Shown here: positions 1-9,125 of the stretch, in pieces
Numbering within the stretch: position 1 is the stretch's first letter
Layout of the letters: each line of letters starts with the position of its first letter
DNA from: Rhodospirillales bacterium BBD 1991-14
Lineage (GTDB): Bacteria > Pseudomonadota > Alphaproteobacteria > Kiloniellales > Kiloniellaceae
Length of the DNA: 64,000 nucleotides
Reading direction: 5' to 3'
Assembly (NCBI GenBank): GCA_001657395.1
Contig: LYSY01000002.1
Location: forward strand, 248,001 to 312,000
Made by a program: the position numbers and the translations under genes
Notes under the pieces: generated by a model
What the model saw: the letters and a program-made list of their open reading frames with translations, nothing else
What the model was told of the DNA's origin: nothing
Databases searched by the model: none

Positions 1-3000
1 AGCATACCGTTGCCGAAGACGTCGCCGGACATGTCGCCGCAGCCGATGCAGGTGAAGTCCTGGGTCTGGATGTCCTTGCCCATCTCGCGGAAATGCCGCT
101 TCACGGATTCCCAGGCACCCCGCGCGGTGATGCCCATCTTCTTGTGGTCGTAGCCGGCCGACCCGCCTGACGCAAAGGCATCGTCGAGCCAGAAACCGTA
201 GTCGGCGGAAACGCCGTTGGCGATGTCGGAGAAGGTGGCGGTGCCCTTGTCGGCGGCGACCACGAGGTAAGGATCGTCGCCGTCGTAGCGCCGCACGTCT
301 TTCGGTGGGATGACGCGGCCGCGCTTCAGGTTGTCGGTGATGTCCAGAAGGCCGCGGATGAAGGTCTTGTAGCACTCGACGCCGGCGGCCAGAAAGGCGT
401 CGCGCCCGGCCTCCGGCGGCGGCGGCTGTTTCATGACGAAACCGCCCTTGGAGCCGACCGGAACGATGACCGTGTTCTTCACCTGCTGCGCCTTTACCAG
501 ACCCAGCACCTCGGTTCGGAAATCCTCCTGCCGGTCCGACCACCTGAGGCCGCCGCGGGCGACCATGCCGAAGCGCAGATGAACGCCTTCGATCCCCGGG
601 CTGTAGACGAAGATTTCCCGCAGCGGCTGGGGCTGCGGCAGTTCCTCGATGGCGCGGGAGTCGAACTTGAAGGAGCAGTAGACCTTCTCGCCGCCATCCC
701 TGCCGCCGCCTGCGGCCGGCTGAAAGAAGTTGGTGCGCAGGGTCGAGAGGATGAGGTTCAGGTAGCGCCGGATGATGCGGTCTTCGTCCAGGTTCGACAC
801 CTGGTCGAGCAGCCCTTGGATCGCCTTGACGATGCGCTTGCTCTCACGCTCGCCGGTCTTGGCCTTCGCCGGGTCGAAGCGGGCGAGAAAGAGATCGACC
901 AGAAGCCGGGTAAGCTTCGGATTGCGGACCAGCGTGGCCTCCATATAGGCCTGGCTGAAGGGAATGCGCGCCTGGCGCAGATACTTGCAGTAGGCACGCA
1001 GGATGATCACCTCCCGCGCCGTCAGCCCGGCATGAAGCACCAGCTTGTTGAAGCCGTCGTTTTCCATGCTGCCGTGCCAGACCCGCTGGAAGGCGTCGTG
1101 GAAGGCGTCGCGCACGGGTTCCAGATCGATCGCCGCCTGCCCTTCGGCGATCATATCGAAGTCGTGCATCCAGACCGGCTCCTTGCGGTCCATCACGTCG
1201 ATGTCGTAGGGCACCTCGCCGATGACCTTCAGCCCCATGTTTTCCAGCATCGGCAGAATGTCGGACAGCGGCACGGGCCGGTCGAGAATGTAGATCTTGA
1301 AATGCAGCAGCTCCGCCGGACCCCCGTCTGGCCGGTAGAGATTCATCGCCAGATCGTCGTTCTCGATCGCCTCCTCGATGCGGTCGATGTCGAAGACGGC
1401 GATCTGGGAATCGTAGTGGCGCTGATAGCTCGGCGGGAAGGCACGCTCGAAGCGGCGCAGCCGGCGGATACCCCTCTGCTCGCCATACTCGGCGACCAGA
1501 GCCTCTTCCAGAAGGTCGCTCCAGGAGCGGGAGGCCTGGACGAGATCCTCCTCCAGCTTGTCGAGGTTGACCGGCGGGATCTTGCCCGGGGTGGTCTTGA
1601 TGATCAGGTGCAGGCGCGCCAGAACCTCGTCACCCAGGTGAGTCGAAAAGGCGGCGCAGTGCCCGTCGAAGGCATCCGAGAGCAGATCCTGCATCCGGCG
1701 CCTGAGGCTGGTGTCATAGCGGTCGCGCGGAACATAGACCATGCAGGAGACGAAGCGCTCGAAAGGATCCCGGCGGATGAAAAGCGCGGTGCGCTGGCGC
1801 TCCTGCAGGTGCAGCACGCCGGTGGCAATCGTGCCGAGCTCGTCGGTCGGGATCTGAAACAACTCGTCGCGCGGATAGGACTCGAGAATATGCATCAGCG
1901 CCTTGCCGTCGTGGCTGCGCGGCGCAAAGCCGGAGCGCTTCATCGCCGCGTCGATCTTCTGGCGCAGCAGGGGAATGGCGCTGGGCGAGCGCGAGTAAGC
2001 GACCGACGTGAAAAGACCGGCGAAGAGACGCTCGCCGATCACATTGCCTTTCTTGTCGAACTTCTTGATGGCAACCGTGTCCAGGTGGACGGCGCGATGA
2101 ACCGTGCTGCGACGGTTGCCCTTGGTGATGCGCAACAGCTGCGGTTTGCGCACGAAGTCGCGCACCTCCGGCGGCAGCTTGCCGAGGTTGCGCAGGGCAT
2201 CGAAGACGCGCACGTCGGGATCGCGCAGGACACCCAGGCCGCTTTGCTTGTCGATCCTGGTCACCGCGTCGCCGCCGCGGCCGTGAAAGGTGAACTCGCG
2301 ATAGCCCAGGAAGGTGAAATGGTCGTCGTTCATCCACTTCAGGAACTCCAGGCCCTCGGAGATCTCGCCCACCGGCAGCATCGGCGGCGAGGTCTCCAGT
2401 TCCGTGATCACATCGGCGCAGCGCTCCCGCATGCCCGGCCAGTCCTCGACCGCCGCGCGGACGTCGGCGAGCACGGATTCGATGCCTGCCGCGATCTCGG
2501 CCAGCCGCTCGGCGGGCTGCTCGCTGATCTGGATCTGCATGACCGATTCGCTGCTCGGCGCCACAGAGCCGGGCGTCGCTGCCGCCTTTGCATCGGCCAG
2601 TTGCAGAAGCTTGCCCTTGTCGTTGCGCCGCAGCGCCATGATCGGGTGGATCACCAGGCGCACCTCGGCATCACGCCGGTTGATTTCAGCCGTTACCGAA
2701 TCGACCAGGAACGGCATGTCGTCGTTGATGATCTCGATGATGCTGTGCGCCGAATCCCAGCCGTCAGACTTTTTGTCGGGATTGTAGGCGTGGACCAGCG
2801 CCTCGCCCGGTATGCGGTTTTGAAAGCGGCCCCAAAGCGCCAGGGCCCCGCCGGCCAGGTTGGCCGCCGTTTCACCGCGCAGGTCGCTGGGCGGAACGTT
2901 CGCGAAGAGCTGCTGAACGAAAGCCTCGGCGTTCTTGGATTTCCTGGCCCCCAGGCGCTTACGTGCAGCCTGCAAGACCTGACTGATCAAACGGGACCGG

Positions 3001-3023
3001 CCTTGTGCGCTGGTGTCGGCCAT
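1..3023 (-). CDS. gdhB: NAD-specific glutamate dehydrogenase, large type (C-terminal part off the window)
   Basis: Oxidative deamination of glutamate to 2-oxoglutarate with NAD+, in the cytoplasm. The reading frame is open from an ATG at 3023 (MADTSAQGRSRL) to the left edge, about 1007 codons; members of this family are usually about 1600 residues, so the C-terminal third is missing. Family hallmarks can be read in the translated minus strand: an N-terminal regulatory half, then the start of the catalytic core with GVHLRFGMVARGGLRWSDR, a glycine/lysine-rich VPVGSKGGFV, and the nucleotide-site region QTQDFTCIGCGDMSGDVFG at the window edge. A long plus-strand frame across the same bases (579-3143) is a GC-rich shadow. 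The gene stands alone here; the nearest upstream gene ends 276 bases away. High certainty on family; partial only because of the window edge. Confidence 0.95.
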   Translation of the reverse strand, partial: MADTSAQGRSRLISQVLQAARKRLGARKSKNAEAFVQQLFANVPPSDLRGETAANLAGGALALWGRFQNRIPGEALVHAYNPDKKSDGWDSAHSIIEIINDDMPFLVDSVTAEINRRDAEVRLVIHPIMALRRNDKGKLLQLADAKAAATPGSVAPSSESVMQIQISEQPAERLAEIAAGIESVLADVRAAVEDWPGMRERCADVITELETSPPMLPVGEISEGLEFLKWMNDDHFTFLGYREFTFHGRGGDAVTRIDKQSGLGVLRDPDVRVFDALRNLGKLPPEVRDFVRKPQLLRITKGNRRSTVHRAVHLDTVAIKKFDKKGNVIGERLFAGLFTSVAYSRSPSAIPLLRQKIDAAMKRSGFAPRSHDGKALMHILESYPRDELFQIPTDELGTIATGVLHLQERQRTALFIRRDPFERFVSCMVYVPRDRYDTSLRRRMQDLLSDAFDGHCAAFSTHLGDEVLARLHLIIKTTPGKIPPVNLDKLEEDLVQASRSWSDLLEEALVAEYGEQRGIRRLRRFERAFPPSYQRHYDSQIAVFDIDRIEEAIENDDLAMNLYRPDGGPAELLHFKIYILDRPVPLSDILPMLENMGLKVIGEVPYDIDVMDRKEPVWMHDFDMIAEGQAAIDLEPVRDAFHDAFQRVWHGSMENDGFNKLVLHAGLTAREVIILRAYCKYLRQARIPFSQAYMEATLVRNPKLTRLLVDLFLARFDPAKAKTGERESKRIVKAIQGLLDQVSNLDEDRIIRRYLNLILSTLRTNFFQPAAGGGRDGGEKVYCSFKFDSRAIEELPQPQPLREIFVYSPGIEGVHLRFGMVARGGLRWSDRQEDFRTEVLGLVKAQQVKNTVIVPVGSKGGFVMKQPPPPEAGRDAFLAAGVECYKTFIRGLLDITDNLKRGRVIPPKDVRRYDGDDPYLVVAADKGTATFSDIANGVSADYGFWLDDAFASGGSAGYDHKKMGITARGAWESVKRHFREMGKDIQTQDFTCIGCGDMSGDVFGNGM

Positions 3024-3299
3024 TGCGTGTTCCCCCTGCCGCGAAACCTTTTTTGTCTCTTGGCGCGAGCGGCCATGACGGCCGCTCGAACCGCTTGTGC
3101 GACACCGGGCGCTACGACCGCTGGATGTGAACGCACAGACTAGAAGCTAAACCAATAACCCCGAAAAGGTGAATGAAGGATTTGTTCGCACACCAAGATT
3201 GACGACGGAAAATCGCTTCTGCCGCAAGTTCGGCCGTGCATCAAGCCCGCCGCAAAGCGGTGGCAGGGGGGCAGAAGGTCCGGCGTCTCACCGCCTTGG

Positions 3300-4556
3300 C
3301 TAGCGAGATGCGAAGAGGTAGCGCCCCGTATCCGGGTTGCCGCGCCGCCACATGACGTTGTCCAGCAGGTAGTGGTGGACGTTGATGAAGATCCAGACCA
3401 GGAAGAAGAAGAGGCTGGGTCCAAACACCGCCTGGTCGACCGGAACCCCAATCTTAAGGGCCACTGGCAGGAGCCAGAACCCGAGGAAGCCAAGCAGCAG
3501 GCCCGTACCCACAAACACTGTGAATCGCGCGGTTGCGCGCTGGGCAACCCAGCGCTTCATCCTGAGGAGCCACCCTGCATCGTCTTCGTTGGTTCGACCG
3601 GCCGGGGCCGAATCCGAGTTCTCCTCAGCCGCTCTTGTCTGCGCAGCCCTATCGCGTTCAGCGTTCAACTGATAGCGCCAGACCACGACCAGATACTGCA
3701 GCGAATGGCAGGCGGGGATCACAAGCAGATAGAGGGGATCCAGGCTGAAGAGAAGCCAGGCATAAAGGGTGACCAGATAAGCGATCACGCCGTTAAACGG
3801 CAGCCGTCGCTTTTCACTCGCCCATTTGCGAGCCAGCATCCAAAGTGTGGCGGCCGTGGTGCCCGCGCTGAGCGCGATGGCAAGAACCACCAACCAACCG
3901 GGCATGTCGAAGGTGTAGTAGGCCAGCCCCCAGAAGTTCCGCTCATTGAACACCCAGTTCGCAATCAACCAGTCGGCGGCCCAGACAACATAAGCATTGA
4001 TCAGCAGAACCCGCTTCTCAATGTCGCTGAAAAACTGACGTTTCAGGACAGAGCAAACGATCAGCATGCCATAGCCCTGCTTGACGTAGTGCCAGCCGAC
4101 CAGAAAGAACATGAGATTTGCGGTGAGGCCGAGCGCACGGACGTCCTGTAGAAGGACCGCGCCGAGAAAGTAGGCCAGCAGCGCCAGCGGCGCGACGATG
4201 CCGGCGAAGATGTAGCGCAGGCGCAAGACCGGGTCATAGTGGGCGCCGAAAGCCTTCTGGCCGAAGTCTCGGTAGAAGATCTGGTAGGAATGGGCAAAGT
4301 GAGGATGGTTGATGACGTGGGCCACCCACAGCATCGCGACGGCCAGGGTCGGCTCGCTGCTCGCCGGCGGCCTGACGACCAGAAGCAAGAGCATCAGGAT
4401 CAGCGCACCGCCGCCAAGGCAGAGAAAATCGACCAGGGGGTGAAACAGGCAACCGTCACGCCCGGCACGGCGACCCGAGGGGTTGCCCGGCTCCGCGCCT
4501 TGACGGCCCGCAGGGGTCAGCGTGCCGGCGTGCGGGATCGTCTCCTGGAGCGCCAT
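3300..4556 (-). CDS. Histidine-rich multi-pass membrane protein of unknown function
   Basis: I do not recognise a named family. The 418-residue protein has about 8-10 hydrophobic segments (for example LILMLLLLVV, YIFAGIVAPLALLAYFL, WLVVLAIALS, LLLGFLGFWLLPVAL) and histidine clusters near membrane ends: HVINHPHFAHSY, WHYVKQGYGM, HSLQYLVV and NVHHYLLDNVMWRRGNP. Such paired histidines are what membrane di-iron or haem proteins use, so metal binding is plausible but only inferred. A charged loop (around residues 295-325, rich in E, R and A) separates the last two membrane segments. The ATG at 4556 lies 10 bases downstream of GGAGAT. It is monocistronic, convergent with nothing, and followed by the 5' region of the glutamate dehydrogenase. 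Confidence 0.8.
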   Translation of the reverse strand: MALQETIPHAGTLTPAGRQGAEPGNPSGRRAGRDGCLFHPLVDFLCLGGGALILMLLLLVVRPPASSEPTLAVAMLWVAHVINHPHFAHSYQIFYRDFGQKAFGAHYDPVLRLRYIFAGIVAPLALLAYFLGAVLLQDVRALGLTANLMFFLVGWHYVKQGYGMLIVCSVLKRQFFSDIEKRVLLINAYVVWAADWLIANWVFNERNFWGLAYYTFDMPGWLVVLAIALSAGTTAATLWMLARKWASEKRRLPFNGVIAYLVTLYAWLLFSLDPLYLLVIPACHSLQYLVVVWRYQLNAERDRAAQTRAAEENSDSAPAGRTNEDDAGWLLRMKRWVAQRATARFTVFVGTGLLLGFLGFWLLPVALKIGVPVDQAVFGPSLFFFLVWIFINVHHYLLDNVMWRRGNPDTGRYLFASR

Positions 4557-4631
4557 GACCGAAGATCTCCTTCAATAGCATCACCCTCCATTCTGCAGCG
4601 GACAGGCTCAGGATATCGTTAAGCAACCGCA

Positions 4632-4698
4632 GTATTTGTCAGGTATTAGTATTTGTCGGGCATTGGTATTTGTCGGGCATTGGTATTTGTCGGGCATT
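4632..4698. repeat. 17-bp tandem repeat, four copies
   Basis: Units start at 4632, 4649, 4666 and 4683 with core GTATTTGTCGGGCATTG; the first copy differs at several bases. It lies between the start of the membrane protein gene (4556) and the stop of the small gene at 4764. No spacers, so not a CRISPR. Confidence 0.9.
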
Positions 4699-4763
4699 CG
4701 GCGCGAAGGGGCGGTCAGCAGAGGGGAACCGGCCGCGGGCAGCCCCGGTCCGCGTCCGGACGC

Positions 4764-4994
4764 CTAATCTTCGGCGATCGCGCGCGGATCAAAGGGCAGG
4801 TCGCCCAGGTCGCGCTGTGACATCGCCCGCAGGGCGGGGTGGGAAAGGGGGTCGCGGCTCCAGCCCGGCGCGGCCCGCGAAGCCGCCCGGCCGGTTCTGT
4901 CGTGGAGCCGCCTGCGCAGGGAAGACAGGGCCTGTAAGGGGTCCCCAGGGACCGCGGCGACGCGCCGCAGCAGATCTTCGAAAGTCCATAGCAT
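4764..4994 (-). CDS. Small DUF1127-like protein
   Basis: A 76-residue frame whose C-terminal part, LRAMSQRDLGDLPFDPRAIAED, resembles the DUF1127 signature (an arginine-rich stretch followed by LSDRxLxDIGL..R..I). DUF1127 proteins are small basic alphaproteobacterial proteins, some implicated in RNA binding and phosphate or stress physiology. It starts 71 bases from, and divergent to, the LysR-type gene at 5066. A small DUF1127 gene next to a GcvA-like regulator is a common alphaproteobacterial arrangement, which supports it being real and possibly the regulator's target. The rest of the protein is low complexity (many R, A and P) and overlaps other open frames, so the call is moderate. Confidence 0.5.
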   Translation of the reverse strand: MLWTFEDLLRRVAAVPGDPLQALSSLRRRLHDRTGRAASRAAPGWSRDPLSHPALRAMSQRDLGDLPFDPRAIAED

Positions 4995-5065
4995 GCCTAT
5001 AACAATGGGCGATGAATGCCCTGAAAAAACTGTATTTGTTCGAAACTGATCTATAGTATTTCTAT

Positions 5066-5980
5066 ATGACTGAATTGGCCGGCGTGCATCTGAACGGGCT
5101 GCGGGCGGTGGAAGCCGCGGGACGCCTGGGAAGCCTGACGGCGGCGGCGCGGGAGCTGGGCGTGTCCCTGGGGGCGGTCAGCCAGCAGGTCTTGAAGGCC
5201 GAGGCGCAGCTGGGCCAGCCGGTCTTTGTGCGCAGCCCGAAAGGACTGCAGCCGACGGCCTTCGGCCAGGAGGTTCTTGTCCATCTGCGCGAAGGGTTTC
5301 GCCATCTGGCCGCGGCGGCGGCACTGGGCCGGACCGAAGCCGTCAATACCCTGACCGTCTCGGTGCCGCCGGTCCTCGCCGCGAAATGGCTGGTCCCGCG
5401 CCTCTCACACTTCAGCGAACGCTTGCCGGACCTGAAACTGCGCATCGATGCCTCCATCGAGCTGGCCGACCTGGATCACTCCGACGTCGACCTCGCCATC
5501 CGGATGGGACCGGGGCACTGGCCCGGCGTGAGTGCAGACCACCTGATGGATCAATACATCTTTCCCGTCTGCAGCCCCGCCTTCGCCAAGCGCCTGAAGC
5601 GCCGCGAAGATCTCGCCGGGGTCCCCATTCTGCAGGACCGCAGCGCCATGTTCACCTGGGAGGCCTGGCTGGAGCCGGAGGGATTGAGCGGCCTGGTCCT
5701 CCAGGAAGGATCGGTCTACTCCGACGCGGCCCTCTGCCTGCAGGCGGCCATTGCCGGTCAGGGCGTCTTTCTCGCCTGGCCGACCCTGGCGGACTATGCC
5801 ATTGCCAGCGGCCAGCTGGTCGCACCCTTTCCCGGGCGCCACAAGACCGGGCTGGCCTATTGGCTGGTCACCTCGGCGCGCAAACGGCGGACGGCCAAGC
5901 TCAAGGCCTTCGAGGCCTGGCTGCGCGAGGAACTGGCCGCCTTCGCCGCCGAGGACGCCGCCCTGGCCGGAAAGACCTGA
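5066..5980 (+). CDS. LysR-family transcriptional regulator, GcvA-like
   Basis: A 304-residue DNA-binding regulator. The N-terminal winged helix-turn-helix spans about residues 8-65 (LNGLRAVEAAGRLGSLTAAA, then VSLGAVSQQV), and the rest is the periplasmic-binding-like effector domain, with the GcvA-type segments LAAKWLVPRLSHF and DVDLAIRMGPG. The ATG at 5066 is preceded by AT-rich DNA (CTGATCTATAGTATTTCTAT), a likely promoter shared with the divergent small gene ending at 4764. The effector is unknown; GcvA-like proteins in this group regulate amino-acid, beta-lactamase or small-gene targets. The stop codon sits inside a 14-bp tandem repeat array. Confidence 0.9.
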   Translation: MTELAGVHLNGLRAVEAAGRLGSLTAAARELGVSLGAVSQQVLKAEAQLGQPVFVRSPKGLQPTAFGQEVLVHLREGFRHLAAAAALGRTEAVNTLTVSVPPVLAAKWLVPRLSHFSERLPDLKLRIDASIELADLDHSDVDLAIRMGPGHWPGVSADHLMDQYIFPVCSPAFAKRLKRREDLAGVPILQDRSAMFTWEAWLEPEGLSGLVLQEGSVYSDAALCLQAAIAGQGVFLAWPTLADYAIASGQLVAPFPGRHKTGLAYWLVTSARKRRTAKLKAFEAWLREELAAFAAEDAALAGKT

Positions 5981-6046
5981 CCAGAGTGATCTGACCGGAA
6001 TGCCCTGACCGGAGTGCCCTGACCGGAGTGCCCTGACCGGAAAACC
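5977..6046. repeat. 14-bp tandem repeat, five copies, overlapping a stop codon
   Basis: Units beginning CTGACC at 5977, 5991, 6005, 6019 and 6033 (consensus CTGACCGGAGTGCC). The first unit supplies the TGA stop of the LysR gene. Directly downstream is a tRNA gene on the other strand. Confidence 0.9.
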
Positions 6047-6128
6047 CCGGGCGGCCCCGGCCGGGAAGCCAAACGAAAAAAGCGCCCCCGGAAAAGGGAC
6101 GCTTTATCGCCGCGAAACCGCGAGAAAC

Positions 6129-6203
6129 TGGAGCGGGCGATGAGATTCGAACTCACGACCCCAACCTTGGCAAGGTTGTGCTCTACCCCTGAGCTACGCC
6201 CGC
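6129..6203 (-). tRNA. tRNA-Gly (GCC anticodon)
   Basis: The minus strand folds as a tRNA. The acceptor stem GCGGGCG (6203-6197) pairs with CGCCCGC (6139-6133). The D-arm is GCTCAGGGGTAGAGC, and the anticodon stem-loop is CAACCTTGCCAAGGTTG with loop anticodon GCC. The T-arm is GTGAGTTCGAATCTCAT. The discriminator is T, followed by an encoded CCA (6131-6129). It decodes GGC and GGU glycine codons. It is single, not in an rRNA operon. Confidence 0.97.
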
Positions 6204-6389
6204 ATCGGCGAAGCGGGGAAATACCCCCTTTCGCCCGGCTTTGCAAGCCCGCTTTCGTGCAGGCCCGGCGCTACGCGCCCCCTAATCGCTTGCCCGAGCC
6301 ATGGGTCCAAGGCTATTAGCCTTTCCCTACTCAAGACTTAATGCCCTCAAGGCTTAACGCCCGCAAGAACGCCCCACAGGAGGACCGCC

Positions 6390-6935
6390 ATGGCCGAAAC
6401 CGGCAGCAAACAGGGCGCTGAGCAAGGCGCTGGGGAAGCGGCCCTGCCGACCTCGCCGGAGGCGCTGCTGGCGCGTCTGGCCGCGCTCGGCATCGACGCC
6501 CGGACGGTATCCCACCCGCCGGTCTACACTGTAGAGCAGGCCAAGGCCCTGCGCGGCGAGCTGCCGGGCGCCCACATCAAGAACCTCTTCCTGCGCAACA
6601 AGAAGGGGGCAATGTGGTTGGTCACCTGCCTGGAGGACCGGGACATCGACCTGAAATCCCTGGGCCAGAGGCTGGAGGCCGGGCGCTTCTCCTTCGGCAG
6701 CGCCGAGCGGCTGATGACCTACCTGGGGGTCCTGCCCGGTTCGGTGACGCCCTTTGCCGTGATCAACGACAGCCAGCAGTCCGTGACCATGGTGCTGGAC
6801 AGCGGCGTGATGGCGCACGACCTGGTCAACTGTCACCCCCTGATGAACGACCGCACCACGGCCATCAGCCCGGACGACCTGCTGCGCTTCCTGGAGGCCG
6901 AGAACCACAGCCCCCAGATGCTCGACATGGACTGA
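6390..6935 (+). CDS. YbaK/ProX-family aminoacyl-tRNA deacylase (ProXp-ala/PrdX type)
   Basis: A free-standing trans-editing protein that removes wrongly attached amino acids, typically alanine, from tRNA-Pro in the cytoplasm. The 181-residue protein has the family core: HPPVYTVEQAKALRGELPG (about 42-60), then GAHIKNLFLRNKKG carrying the catalytic-site lysine K64, and later SFGSAERLMTYLGVLPGSVTPF and VNCHPLMND. A Gly/Ala/Gln-rich N-terminal leader of about 20 residues precedes the domain. The ATG at 6390 follows AGGAGGACC, a strong ribosome site. The specificity (alanine versus another amino acid) cannot be settled by eye. Confidence 0.9.
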   Translation: MAETGSKQGAEQGAGEAALPTSPEALLARLAALGIDARTVSHPPVYTVEQAKALRGELPGAHIKNLFLRNKKGAMWLVTCLEDRDIDLKSLGQRLEAGRFSFGSAERLMTYLGVLPGSVTPFAVINDSQQSVTMVLDSGVMAHDLVNCHPLMNDRTTAISPDDLLRFLEAENHSPQMLDMD

Positions 6936-7202
6936 TCGCTGTGGACTGGCGCCGGCGGCCGGTCTGCGGACCAAAGCGACGGTGAAGGCCCGGGAGGGAA
7001 GCCTTGAGCGCCCTGCGACAGCGGGTGGGCTTGCTTCGGCAGCCGAAAGCCGCCATTTATGGTGGAGAGGGGCAGGCGGTCCACTGCTGGCCAGGCAGAA
7101 CGCCTCGGGTGTGGCGCCTGAACGGCCTTCCCTAGGCCTTTGACAGCAGGCAATCCGGTTCATGGCGCGCGAAACCAACAGAAATCAGACGGAAGACGAG
7201 AT

Positions 7203-8141
7203 ATGGAACCGATAATCGGTGGCGACGGCGCGGGCCCGGGCATGGCAGGCGGCGCCGCTGAGGATGTGATCAAGGACGGCTCTCAGCAGACCTTCGCCCA
7301 GGACGTCATCGAGGCCTCCATGTCGGTGCCGGTGATCGTGGATTTCTGGGCGCCCTGGTGCGGCCCCTGCAAGCAGCTTGGGCCCCAGCTTGAAGCCGCC
7401 GTGCAGGCCGCGCGCGGAGCCGTGCGCATGGTGAAGATCAACATCGACGAGAACCAGCAGCTCGCCGCGCAGCTGCGCATCCAGTCCATCCCCACGGTCT
7501 ATGCCTTCTTCCAGGGCCAGCCGGTGGACGGGTTCCAGGGGGCGCAGCCCGAAAGCGAGGTTAAGGCCTTCGTCGACCGGCTGCGTCAGGCGGGCGAGGC
7601 CGGGCGCGGCCCGAGCCCGATCGAGCAGGCCATCGAACAGGCCCAGGCGGCGCTCGAAGCCGGCGATGCCGGCGCTGCCTCCGCCCTGTTCTCCCAGGTG
7701 CTGCAGCACGAACCGGAAAACCCAGAAGCGCTGGCCGGCCTGATCGGTTGCTACCTGGCCGGCGGCGACACCGAGACCGCACAGGAGATGTTCGACGGCC
7801 TGACCGAGGAGTTGCACAAGCACCCGGCCTTCGCCTCCGTCGCCGCCCAGCTGAACCTGCAGGCCCAGGCCGGCGACGCCGGAGAGGTTCCCAAGCTCAT
7901 GGAGCAGGTGGCGGCCAATCACGACGACCACCAGGCGCGCTTCGATCTGGCCATGGCCCTGCATGCCAGCGGTCAGAAGCAGGCCGCCGCCGAGGAACTG
8001 CTGGAAATCGTACGCCGCCAGCGTAGTTGGAAGGATGAGGAAGCGCGCAAGCAGCTGCTGACCTTTTTCGAGGCCTGGGGGCCGACCGACCCGCTGACTA
8101 TCGAAACACGGCGCCGCCTGTCCTCGCTGCTGTTCTCCTGA
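7203..8141 (+). CDS. cnoX: CnoX/YbbN-type thioredoxin-TPR co-chaperone
   Basis: A thioredoxin-fold holdase that protects proteins from oxidation and hands them to GroEL or DnaK (known for the family). The thioredoxin domain covers about residues 22-130 with an intact active site WCGPCK (W52-K57) and the cis-proline segment IQSIPTVYAF. The second half is a helical TPR-like region (EQAIEQAQAALEAGDAGAAS, EALAGLIGCYLAGG, ARFDLAMALHASG). The intact CXXC implies redox activity, unlike the E. coli protein. I chose the ATG at 7203 because GGAAGACGAG precedes it; an ATG 63 bases upstream is also open. It heads a cluster with the LON-domain, Trm112-like and DUF971 genes. Confidence 0.92.
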   Translation: MEPIIGGDGAGPGMAGGAAEDVIKDGSQQTFAQDVIEASMSVPVIVDFWAPWCGPCKQLGPQLEAAVQAARGAVRMVKINIDENQQLAAQLRIQSIPTVYAFFQGQPVDGFQGAQPESEVKAFVDRLRQAGEAGRGPSPIEQAIEQAQAALEAGDAGAASALFSQVLQHEPENPEALAGLIGCYLAGGDTETAQEMFDGLTEELHKHPAFASVAAQLNLQAQAGDAGEVPKLMEQVAANHDDHQARFDLAMALHASGQKQAAAEELLEIVRRQRSWKDEEARKQLLTFFEAWGPTDPLTIETRRRLSSLLFS

Positions 8142-8167
8142 CCCGCAGGTCCTTTCCTTCAGGTGCC

Positions 8168-8830
8168 ATGAGCCGAACCGCCTTTGATCCCAGTTACGAT
8201 GACCTGCCGAGGGTGCTGCCGATCTTCCCTCTCGGCGGAGTGCTGCTGCTGCCCGGCGGCCGCTTGCCGCTCAACATCTTCGAACCGCGCTATCTGGCGA
8301 TGTTCGACGATGCGCTGGCCTCCAACCGCATGATCGGGATGGTGCAGCCCGTCGAGAACAGCGAAAGCCAGGATGTCCCCAAGGTCTACGAAACAGGCTG
8401 CGCCGGCCGCGTCACCTCGTTCAACGAGACCGATGACGGGCGCTACCTGGTGACACTCTCCGGCCTCATCCGCTTCGATCTGATCCGCGAACTGCCGGGG
8501 GACAGCTATCGGCTGGTGGAACCGAATTACGAGCGCTTCCGCAACGACATGAGCGAGGACACAGGCACCATCGACCGTGACCGCCTGGTTCAGGTGTTGG
8601 GCGCCTACTTCGAAGCCAACTCCATCGAGGGCGATTGGGAAGCCATTGAGCAGACCGGCGACGAACGCCTGGTCACCTCGCTGGCCATGATCTGCCCGCT
8701 GGGGGCGCCGGAAAAGCAGGCCCTGCTGGAAGCCATGACCCTGACCGAGCGTGCCGAGACGCTGACCGCCATCATGGAGATGGCGACCCACGGCAGCGGC
8801 GACGGCGAGAGCGAAACCAAGCATCACTGA
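8168..8830 (+). CDS. LON-substrate-binding-domain protein
   Basis: A 220-residue stand-alone version of the N-terminal domain of Lon protease, lacking the ATPase and peptidase parts. The diagnostic start is present: [20 protein letters not shown], followed by [14 protein letters not shown]. Further on come [19 protein letters not shown] and LSGLIRFDL, typical of this fold. It lies 26 bases after cnoX and 67 before the Trm112-like gene, a gene order widely conserved in alphaproteobacteria. That order suggests a shared role in protein quality control; the exact role is unknown. An ATG at 8168 preceded by AGGTGCC is the only sensible start. Confidence 0.92.
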   Translation: MSRTAFDPSYDDLPRVLPIFPLGGVLLLPGGRLPLNIFEPRYLAMFDDALASNRMIGMVQPVENSESQDVPKVYETGCAGRVTSFNETDDGRYLVTLSGLIRFDLIRELPGDSYRLVEPNYERFRNDMSEDTGTIDRDRLVQVLGAYFEANSIEGDWEAIEQTGDERLVTSLAMICPLGAPEKQALLEAMTLTERAETLTAIMEMATHGSGDGESETKHH

Positions 8831-8897
8831 GCGCGCGCCGGGCGCCCGCAAGGCCCCAGACCCGAAAGGCCCCAGACCCGCAAACCCGAGAAGCACC

Positions 8898-9080
8898 ATG
8901 AGCCAGAACACCGTCGACCCCAAGCTGCTGGAGATCCTGGTCTGTCCGCTGACCAAGGCGCCGCTGGACTATGACGCCGAAGCGCAGGAACTCATCAGCC
9001 GCCAGGCGCGGCTGGCCTACCCCATTCGCGACGGCATCCCGATCATGCTGGTCGACGAGGCGCGGCGCCTGGACGACTGA
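8898..9080 (+). CDS. Trm112-family small zinc-ribbon-like protein
   Basis: A 60-residue protein matching the bacterial Trm112/YcaR family: [17 protein letters not shown] at the N-terminus and [18 protein letters not shown] at the C-terminus. Only one cysteine remains of the zinc ribbon, as is usual for bacterial members. Eukaryotic and archaeal Trm112 activates methyltransferases; the bacterial function is not settled. The start at 8898 is preceded by GAGAAGCACC. The spacer upstream contains a doubled 16-bp unit (8849-8880). Confidence 0.93.
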   Translation: MSQNTVDPKLLEILVCPLTKAPLDYDAEAQELISRQARLAYPIRDGIPIMLVDEARRLDD

Positions 9081-9125
9081 GTCCCCAGTTCAGACAGGTA
9101 GCCGGGCAAAACAGGTAAAAGCACG

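Noticed and set aside
579-3143. 854-codon plus-strand open frame
   Set aside because: Fully antisense to the glutamate dehydrogenase, which has clear family motifs; the long frame is a by-product of high GC and codon bias.
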